Shown here in pieces: positions 55,451-64,000 of a stretch of 64,000 nt of DNA. The number at the start of each line of letters is the position of its first letter. Position 1 is the first letter of the stretch. Origin of the DNA: Epinephelus fuscoguttatus (Eukaryota > Chordata > Actinopteri > Perciformes > Serranidae); NCBI RefSeq assembly GCF_011397635.1, contig NC_064773.1:24096449-24160448 (forward strand), read 5' to 3'. A program made the position numbers and the translations under genes. A model generated the notes under the pieces. That model worked only from the letters and a program-made list of their open reading frames with translations, searched no databases and was not told where the DNA came from.

Positions 55451-58400
55451 CTGACTTTTGCTTTGCTCCCACCATTGTCATCTGTGGTCTTTTTTTAATG
55501 TAAGATGCTGCACACTGTAAAAACTAAGTGGTTCTCTAACGAGATCTGAACCCCCAAAATGGGTGACAAGATGACTGAAGTGGAAACCAACAACATTTCC
55601 CCTCCCAGCAGTTACAGTGTGTATTGTTGTTAGCTTTGCTGTTGCATTGCTTTCCATTTTCATCAGAGCCCTAGCAACTACCAGCAACATGGGACACACT
55701 GTCTTTAGTTTTCCACAGTTACCTCAGTTGTTCCACTGTTCACCCAACCCAGTCTCAGAAATTTACAAAATGACTACGGCCTCCTAACACTCGTGAAGTG
55801 CAGGCAGCACAGAAACAGTGCAAAGAAAAAGTCAGTCAGGAATCTTTGTTGTGATGGACACACAAATTCCCTGGGTTAATGACATCACGCAGTGGGTGGT
55901 GGTTAATGTTACAAACCCATAGGTAGAATTAAGAGCAAGAAAGTCCACGTAGAGAGTAGGTCATGGTGGTGGATGGGTCAAACAAACATAGGACTTTTAC
56001 TTGGGAGTCGACTGCATTTTGTTTGAAACTAAAAGTTAGCAATAACTTCCTTTAACTTTACGCTCTTACATCTTTTACATCAGTGGTTCCTCAACTTGTG
56101 GGTCATGGGTCCACTCCAAATTGACTGCAAGTAACTCACAAACATGTCTAGTTTTTATTTTGAAGTGTCATTTCCCGCTATCAAGTGAGTGAATGACGGA
56201 CAGCTACTTGACAGAAACGGCAAACTAGCTCGACAACATGGCCAAATGCAAGTATGATGCTGAATGTATTAAAACGTGCAGACCTTGAACTAATGACTTA
56301 GGAGAAATCTGGACCCCATAGCTGGACTAGTTGGGAACCACTGTTTTACATAGTTACATCATGTTATGTGATGTACTTACATCTCTTGACAACATTCTTG
56401 TGTCTTTTATGTAACAATCATAGTTATTTTAACTGAAAACAATGTTATTTTAACACCAAATGAAATACTTTTGGTGTTTAAACTCAGCCGTGCCAACCTA
56501 TATGTAACAAACACTTATTTGAACTGAAGACAGGATCTAAGCCTTCTAAATCTTACCGAGACGTTTTGATGCCTGAACTCGGCTGAGTAACCACCATGTT
56601 ATGCGGTGTTGAGAGGTTGTGGGCATTTCACGAATTTCTTAGAGATTACGCTGGTCCGCCATTTCCCCTACAGGGTTAAGAACTTATGCTGATACTCTTT
56701 GGTGACTGGGGATAGCCACTGATAGCTACTATGGAAAACAAAAGTGCCATCTTCCTGCTTTGGTTGCGCAATGGGAGCCTGGTCTTACTCCAAAGTCGTT
56801 GGAATTTGTGCTTGGACAGTGACTTGCGGCGCATGAGACCAACAAAAAAAGCCATCCTTTAACGTTGGCATTATACGCGGCCGGTTGCCATTATATGCCG
56901 GGACAGGTACGAAAGTTAAGGCGTGGAAAGTCTGACTGGGGCAGGTGGGAGGGGTGATGGATGGGTCCAGCAAATGCCGACCTTCACCCGAGAGAGTGGT
57001 GTTCACATCCCGTAAGATTCTAAAACCAAACCCTGTTCTTTTTTCCTAAACCTAACCACGTGCTTTTGTTGACTTACTTACTTGACTTCAACCCTTTTGC
57101 TCCTTGAGGAGCATAGGTCATTCACAAACTTTCTCCAGCTGGTTCGGTGTTGGGCGATCTTCTGTGCTTCCTTCCAGGATGTTCTTGATTTCTTGAGTTC
57201 TGCCTCAACAGACCTTCCCCAGGTGTTGTTTGGTCTTCCTGGCTGTCTTTTCCCCTTGTGGGTTCCAGGATGAGGACTGTCTGGTCGTGTTGATGGGAGG
57301 TTTCCTCAAGGTGTGCCCAATCAAGCCCCATTTCCTGTTTCAAGTGGTTCTTGTGTGGTTTGCCAGAGCTCTTCATTTGTTATTGTATTTGACCAGTATA
57401 ATCCCAGGATGTGTCTTAAGCATCTGTTTAGAAAGGCTTGCAGTTTGTTGGTGGTGACTTTTGAGGTTCTCCATGTTTCTGCCCCATAAAACAAGACGGA
57501 CTTGATGTTTGAATTGAAAATGCGGACGTACTTTTGTTGCCTAAACCCAAACATGTGTGTTTGTTGTTGAAGCATCGTTTCGAAGTGCTGTACCAACGTA
57601 GTGCGGTCATTTTAAGAGAGACTGTATGTAAATGTTAATTTTCCTGTGAAAATATAAGTGTATTTTGAAAGAAGACAATGCATGTAACAGGCAGAACTTG
57701 ACACGGCATCCCAGAACTTCAACAACCAACGCACCCAGGGTAACTTGCACGTCATATGTGGATTTGGAAAGTCCATGACCAAATGTCAGTATGTGACAAG
57801 GTCGGAGTGAGAATGTGTTGACAATGGTTGAAACACTTCCTTGTAAATCCAGCCTTCATTTTCCCGGAATATCATACGGTGGTAGACAGAATTGTGAAAG
57901 TGAGGCTTATGGGAAACTAGTCTGAATGTTGATTGTGTCATTATTTTGTATCCAGTAGGCCTACATTGTGCAGTCAACATTAAGGCCTACTTCATAATGA
58001 TAGCCTAAGTTTAAACAAACCTTGTCACTTTAAGAAGAAAGCAAATCATTAAATGTATTTCTTCTCGTAAATTTAACCCATGTTTAACCAGGTAAATCCT
58101 GTTGAGATCAACCATCTCTTTGACCTGGCCTTGACAGCTGCATACAAAAAAGTCACAGCCAGACAATCTTTGTACTTATGAGAGCTTTAAAATCAGACAG
58201 AGAGAATTCACAGTTTCAAAGCTACACAAAGTTTTCATACTTCCATCTAAAGTTTTTGCTTTTTGAAATTTCAACCAGGCACTATCAAATAAGGGGAAAA
58301 ACACTCTGTAGGCCACACTGACTTTACATTTATTTGGTTTTTAACTGTCTTGGGCGCTTTTTGCACTTTTTCTTCTCCGGTGTTATTTATCTCCTTCCCT

Positions 58401-58734
58401 GTCAACATCTACTTTGGACTCGCCCAATGTTGGCGCATTGTCGCGTCAAATAAATCCAATTATCTGTCGTGTTTGAATTATTCAGTAGCCCAGACTGACA
58501 GTTAAACACAGCTCCTTCCACCCCGCCCTCACCGCCCTCTAATCTCAACCCTCACAGGGACAATCTGTGTCTCCTCTCCGGCTGCTTCGACTGAGATGTT
58601 CTGCTGCTTGACGGTGCGCCTTCACACAGGAGACGCGCACATACACAGAGTCCACTGCTGCAGTTCAGCCGCCGATCAGCTCAGTCGTTTAATATAGGGA
58701 CGATCAGAGGAGGAAATATTAAGAAGAAACTCCG
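55451..58734. other. trim24-fibulin intergenic region
   Basis: Contains teleost interspersed repeats, a LINE fragment with target duplication (57072-57525) and, at 58500-58734, the inferred 5' untranslated/promoter side of the fibulin gene. No additional gene is supported. Confidence 0.6.
57072..57525 (-). mobile_element. LINE (RTE-like) 3' fragment with 14-base target duplication
   Basis: Minus-strand frames give KSVLFYGAETWRTSKV, AFLNRCLRHILGLYW, ITNEELWQTTQEP and later PTRGKDSQEDQTTPG, typical of a fish LINE ORF2 C-terminus. The 3' tail is a GTAA repeat. ACGTGCTTTTGTTG (57058-57071) and ACGTACTTTTGTTG (57526-57539) flank it. Confidence 0.75.
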
Positions 58735-61700
58735 ATGGCACAGTGGACACTACTTTTGTTTTCTTTGTATGGAGTTCTGCATGGACAAGGTAAGTGCGCA
58801 AAAGTTTGGCACTGAGCTGCGTAATTTGAATCCGCTTTGAGACCATGTTGGTGATTTGAACCACGCACTTAACTTATGCACTTATGTATTCATTTGGTGG
58901 AAGTTATACCCTAATGTGAGATCCTGCAGGCTACTATTTTCAATGTCCTGTCAGAGTGTGAGCTCATTTTCATGAAATCTGACTCAGACACTGGCACTCA
59001 GGGGACAGCCATGCTATTTTTTCCATCACGTCTCAGCTGTCTATTTCTAATCCCTGCGCCCTCTTCCCAAATCTACAGAGATTCAGCTCCCTGCTGTACA
59101 AGAGTGCTGTCTGGATGGAAGGGATCGGGCCCTGGGAGGACAAGATTGTACAATCCTCCCCCTCATCTCCTCCTCCCACACCTGCAGGTAGGCAACACCT
59201 GGTTTCTCAAAGGAGAGGGTCTGAAAATGTGGCACAGGGACCACGGGAGGGTCAGCACAGAGGGAATGCATGATGGTTGCTGTGTTTACCTATGAAAACT
59301 TTGCTTTTGGTGGTCAGCGTCATTGGGGATCTAAATATGTGTCACATTAGAAACAATCTTCAAATGATGGTGTGGGATATTACAGTAGGAAATGTGTGTA
59401 GAGTTTGTGACGGTATGTTTAAAAGCAGGAGATACCCCCAGGGTAGCAAGCCCCAAATCATCTCCCCAGCCCTCAACCATTCATCCTGCTACAGGGGAGT
59501 AGCTACGCAATAAGTACAGGCGTTAAGTGACCCCCTGGAGCGTTTTTAACACTAAAGGGCCCCATTTGACTGTAAGAACGTGGAGGTGGTGATTGATGAA
59601 ACAGAGGAACACCTGGTCAACACATGGAGGTCAGCGGAGGGAACATTTGCAGAGGGAAGCCAGGGAGAGAGAGACTTTTTATAAACAGATAGAATAGATT
59701 CAAAAGTTTTCAAGTAGCATCTGACAGTTACAGTGGCATTTAAACTAAGATAGGTTACTTATTGTTGGAAGTAAATATGCAGCATATTACACCACAAATC
59801 CACCCACGGTCAGCTGATTGTATCTAACGTAAATAACAAGCATTTCTCCACGTCTCTTATCCAGCTCTTTCCCCACAGAGCAAAGATTCTGTTCTAGGTG
59901 AAGTAAAGTTCTGCTGTTTATTTGCAGGATCGCCCAGGAGCAGTGCTGTGCAGCCGCAGTAGGGGACCGACTCTGTGACAATGGCATCAAGATGGCCAAG
60001 GGGCAGGGGGCCTGTGAGAGGCCCTTCTTCCAAGGAGACCCTTGGGAAACAAAAATCTCTAAGGTTGTGCTCCTCTCCTGATGTCAATATCTGCAACCTT
60101 TACACATCTCCTTGCTCCACACAGACACTTAGCCCTTTATAAATCAATGCGCACTGGGATTCTGTCTTCCTGTTTTACCCTCTCTGTCTCCCGTTCAGAT
60201 GTGTTGTGACTGCTGCATGCTCGGCCTGATGACAGCAAGCCAGGCTTCGGGCTGTGAGCTCCAGGGTTTGTTGCTGGGGAGACAGTGCGCGCACACAGCT
60301 CAAAGCTGCTGTGGCAGAAACACAACAGAGGAAACAGAACCAAACGGTAACAGAGATTAACAGTCTTGTGCTTTCAGTCTTTTGTGTCTTGATTAACTCC
60401 ACTCTGTCTTATCATGAAAGAAAAACCAATCGCTGTCAGCGACGCTCAAAACAATCAGTATACATTTGCACACATTAGGCGCTAAATGGCTTAGAGCATG
60501 ATTCGGTGCCACTTTCTAAAAAGGTTTTATCAAGGGTAATAAAGTTTTCTAATGCTTTATAGATCAATTATAATCCATAGATGAGATCAACTTAATTGGG
60601 TTGCCAGTTTGTAAAAGCTCATGTCATTGTTGGATCTTTTATTTCTGGAGAAGGGCTGCAGATGATCTGGACCAAAAACCAATTAGCATCCTCTTATTAA
60701 CACGTACAACTGCAGACTTGATGGCTTTTTAGAAACTGATGAACCTATGACCAATTGCCAGCAGATTACCAACAGTTATAAATGCAGTTTTACAATGTGG
60801 AGAGACTAAGGACAAGCTAAAGAAATTTTTCACAACCTGGTAACCCAAGATTTTGTCCTTGTTAAAGTAGTACTCCACCAATTTAGGATTGCATTCCTAT
60901 GATATTTGCTGAATCAGGATGGGAAGTTTAAAAAAGGGACCCAAATTGATAAGTACACTTTTAATTACATGCCTTTTTCTTCCTTGTAAAAACCTTGGGC
61001 CTACCTTACCTACAGTGCATCTCACCCACTGACAGTGCAGTCGGTTATTCGGACGTGCTATGCAAGTAGTGGGTACGCCACCAGATTTTGGTCTTGGTCT
61101 CGTGACCTCTTTTCTTGTCTTGTCTTGTCCTGTACTCGACCACGTTTTTGCACGATCTTGACCATGACTACGGGAACATCACTAAACTTACTGCCTGCAA
61201 AAAAGGAGTGTTGAATACAGATGTAGTTGATTTCAGCTCATTAGTATTTGTATTTGTTTTCTCATTGACAACAAAGGAAAGTTCTCACACATAAAATTCA
61301 CCTCTTAGATGTCTTTTAATTATTTTATCAAGGCATTTCTTATGGAACACTTATACACATACACACATACACCGTATATACAGGATGAAAGAAGTGGATG
61401 ATGACGAATCTTCATTTGTTTTCTGTGAGTGGTTTTTTTGGGAATGATGTGTCATACAGCATTGGACTCACACTGGTCTTGTCTTGTGCTGTGCCTCAAA
61501 TCATGTACTTCTGTACTTACACTTAATATTTTGAGTGCATGGGACGTCGGTGGCTTAGTGGGTAGAGCAGGCGCCCCATATACAAGGCTGTTGCTGCAGC
61601 GGCCTGATTGGAGTCCAGCCTGTGGCCCTTTGCTGCATGTCACCCCCCCCCCCCAAACTTACCTGTCCTGTCCATTAAAGGCAAATGCCCCAAAAAATAT

Positions 61701-63242
61701 CTTTAAAAAAAAAAAAATATTTTGAGTGCATAAGTGCGTTCACACTGAGAAGTATGAAAAAATGCAGTGCGCTATGAGTACCCGGATGATGCACTCAAAA
61801 CGGTCAAGAAGTTGATTGTGGAACTATGGACACTTCTTGCACTCAATGGTCGCCATCTTGGCTACGTAGCGGAAGGGGAGGGGCCACTTTTCAAACTGGA
61901 AATAGCGGCCGGGGACTGTCGAACGTTACTGATTGTACAAATACATGTGTTTTTTGCACAAAGCACCACTATACTGTTGTCGGTTATAAGCCAGCAGTAT
62001 GTTTATTGGGTTAATTTAGCAGTCTGTAATGATTTGGTACCGCGAACAATAACGCGAATGCTAATGCTAGTTTGCTAACTAGCTAATTTGCGGTCGTCAT
62101 TTACGATGAGTGCGCAACTGCCATGTTTGGTTTGAGACAACATTACCCTGTCGAAATGTGCGCACTATGCCAATAAGTACATAATTTAGTGTACATAGTA
62201 TACTACATAGAAGTATACTAACGGAAGTATGTGATTTGAGACACATCATTGGTCTCGATACACTTGGTTGTGGTTTAGGTGGTCTTGACTACAGCACTGC
62301 CTGTAATAACTTTGATGTCTAAAAGTAGCTGAAATTCCACAATTAATGTAGAATAAATTGCTATAAAGGCTAAAGGGGTTCATACATTTCATAGTACTGG
62401 GAGCAAATCATGATACCAATTTTCAGCACAAGTTCATCACATCAAAACAGGCAGCGTTACCTTAAGCAAAGACAGTGGCCTCATTTTCATAAACTGGATA
62501 AACAGCCTTGATGCGGCAGCTGTAGGGCACATTTGTGCCAGACAGACAGACAGACAGACAGACAGAGAAGCAGACAGCCTGGGTCACTGGTATTCACAAG
62601 GCTAATCTGTAGACACCTTGCCAAATGGTAACTCAGCGCCAATTGGTGTTGTAGCTTTTGTTGCCTAGCTGGCTTCAGGTGAAAAATGCAGACGCGTTGG
62701 AGGGACAGAGCTGCAAAAACACTCCTTTTATTTGTGAAGAAAAGCAAATCAGTGTTTCGCTGATGTAAAGCCAAGGCCAGAGTAATGAGAGCATGCCAGT
62801 GGAGTTTGACCCTGTGCTCCTTAGTTATTCAGGGACTTTGGTTGTCTTTATTATCAAAAAAAGAGTCATATTTGGTTTTAATGAGGCTTTTTCTCCCATT
62901 GAACCAGTGACAGAAAAGCCTGAGACCAACGTTACTGCCAAGCCCCCAGAGGGATCGGACCCCTGTAGAGGTTTGGCACCTTCATTCCTTCATGTGATCT
63001 CCTTTGTTATATCGAGAGCTGTAAGAAGCTTAAGGGCTAGGCTCTTGGCAGATTTGTCCTCTATCAGCCAGTGACATGATTCCTGTGATGTAGGACACAC
63101 TGGCTATACACTGTGATGACTACTTCTTCAAGTGTCTCTCTGCTGTTTTCAGACTCCAGGTGTTCCCATTTGTGTGAGGGTAATGGTACATGTGCGTGCC
63201 GTGATGGTTATCAGCTGCAAAAGGATGGAGTTAATTGTCAGG
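58735..63242 (+). CDS. Fibulin (fibulin-1/2 type), N-terminal exons (3' end off window)
   Basis: Secreted extracellular-matrix glycoprotein. Six coding exons: 58735-58789, 59079-59187, 59928-60063, 60199-60346, 62908-62970, 63153-63242, phases agreeing; about 200 residues. The signal peptide starts MAQWTLLLLFSLYGVLHGQ. Three anaphylatoxin-like modules with paired cysteines follow (VQECCLDGRDR, AQEQCCAAAVGDRLC, MCCDCCMLGLMTA to AQSCC). A short linker has N-glycosylation sites NTT and NVT. Then comes the first EGF-like module (DSRCSHLCEGNGTCACRDGY). The anaphylatoxin modules start about 30 residues in, without the long N-domain of fibulin-2, which favours fibulin-1. I leave the symbol open because the calcium-binding EGF array and C-terminal module lie outside. 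Confidence 0.85.
61491..62244. mobile_element. Non-autonomous DNA transposon hosting a SINE
   Basis: Left end GTGCCTCAAATCATGTACTT; right end on the minus strand GTGTCTCAAATCACATACTT. About 560 bases after removing the SINE and its extra target copy. It lies in the intron before the 62908-62970 fibulin exon. Confidence 0.7.
61540..61715 (+). mobile_element. tRNA-derived SINE
   Basis: The head holds a pol III A box TGGCTTAGTGG (61551-61561) and a decayed B box around 61610 (GATTGGAGTCC). The body ends in an A-rich tail. The 15-base duplication AATATTTTGAGTGCA is present at 61525-61539 and 61716-61730, marking retrotransposition. Confidence 0.85.
62541..62566. repeat. (GACA)n microsatellite
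   Basis: Tetranucleotide GACA run in the fibulin intron before the 62908-62970 exon. Confidence 0.95.
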
Positions 63243-64000
63243 GTAAGTAACGTAAATGGAATGACTTTAATTACTTATTTCATAAACACAGGATTTTTCA
63301 CCCTTCTAAGCAGCATGACTTTCTAGGGAGCTTGGTCCAGACTGAAATATCTACAGACATCCATAGTACCTCTTCAGGATGAATTGTAATCAGTTGTACC
63401 CCTTTTCCATCAACATAGAACTGGTTCTGTTCCAGTCCCTGCACCTAATTTTGAAGCTTTGGGAGTATTTCAACCAAAAATAAGTTGGTTCATAACCCAA
63501 AAACTTGGTTCCCAGATAGAACCAAAAAATTTTGCAGATCTTCCATTGATAGCCCAGGCTATTCTTTGCTTAAATCACTGAAATCAACAGGCCTATATTT
63601 GGGACAGGCTTTTGATTCCTCTTCCACAAAACTGTTCCTCAGCATAGATCAGGAATTAAAATGAAATTGTTTATTTAAACCCATATTACTTGTGTGAAAA
63701 TTAGGCTTCAGATCTATTATTATGAATCATTAATTTGATGTAGCTCCAACAGACAGCCCCATCAGAAGTTACGGCACTCAAGGATTTTGGCACCCGGCAC
63801 ACCGACACAACGCCACTTTATCCTGTTAAAACAATTCTCACAACTTGGATTAACTTTTATGAAAAACCCTTTTGACTCTTTTGATCTGAGGACCCTTGCA
63901 GACTAAAAGAATATGAATAACTTGCAGGGTAATCGAGGAATGGACACATAATTTGAGGTAGCAAACTACCCAAGTTTATACATCTGAAGAACTTCCATGA

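Noticed and set aside
56785-57006. 73-codon minus-strand frame
   Set aside because: Lies in a common fish repeat context; no domain or splice support.
58080-58200. TTTAACCAGGTAAATCC-type conserved repeat-like stretch
   Set aside because: Resembles a widespread vertebrate repeat but is too short and diverged to name.
61551-61625. Possible tRNA gene
   Set aside because: The pol III boxes belong to a SINE head; the anticodon arm cannot fold and target duplications surround the element.
63360-63560. GAACTGGTTCTGTTCC-type segment as a hormone response element
   Set aside because: It resembles the ends of a common fish hAT-like repeat (a related piece is at about 43090-43140), so a regulatory role is not supported.

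Overview
The window is a gene-bearing piece of a ray-finned (teleost, probably percomorph) fish genome. The evidence is intron-rich vertebrate genes with canonical GT/AG junctions, fish-type repeats (fold-back MITEs, Tc1-like transposon, LINE tails, tRNA-SINE) and AT-rich introns. No bacterial, viral or CRISPR content was seen.

Layout. (1) 1-9.1 kb, minus strand: 5' part of a SLC6 sodium/chloride-coupled GABA/betaine/taurine-type transporter (slc6a13-like); its last exons lie off the left edge. (2) 11.6-29.5 kb, minus: a complete 29-exon kdm5a (JARID1A/RBP2) gene for an H3K4 demethylase with JmjN, ARID, PHD1, JmjC, C5HC2, PLU-1, PHD2 and PHD3; about 1,751 residues. (3) 31.5-35.6 kb, minus: a complete nine-exon akr1d1 (steroid 5-beta-reductase), 328 residues, with the diagnostic catalytic Glu. 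(4) 36.5-40.0 kb: a mobile-element zone with a lone THAP-domain exon, inverted flanking blocks, and a young Tc1/mariner DD38E transposon with ~265-bp inverted repeats inserted in a (TA)n tract. (5) 40.5-54.3 kb, plus: a complete 19-exon trim24 (TIF1-alpha) gene, about 1,071 residues, with RING, two B-boxes, coiled coil, PHD and a diverged bromodomain. (6) 58.7-63.2 kb, plus: signal peptide, anaphylatoxin-like modules and first EGF-like module of a fibulin (fibulin-1/2 type), running off the right edge.

The gene order joins two pairs that are separate in human: SLC6A12/13-KDM5A (12p13) and AKR1D1-TRIM24 (7q33). There is no operon logic. Two chromatin regulators acting on H3K4 state (KDM5A removes methyl groups; the TRIM24 PHD class binds unmodified H3K4) lie about 11 kb apart, but I have no evidence that this proximity is functional.

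Most novel points: the acetyl-lysine-anchoring Asn of the TRIM24 bromodomain is Tyr and the C-terminus is a long acidic tail; the SLC6 transporter has Ser at the TM1 position that tunes substrate choice; the THAP exon is bracketed by inverted blocks, suggesting a decayed THAP-type DNA transposon; and several transposon-in-transposon nests have visible target-site duplications.
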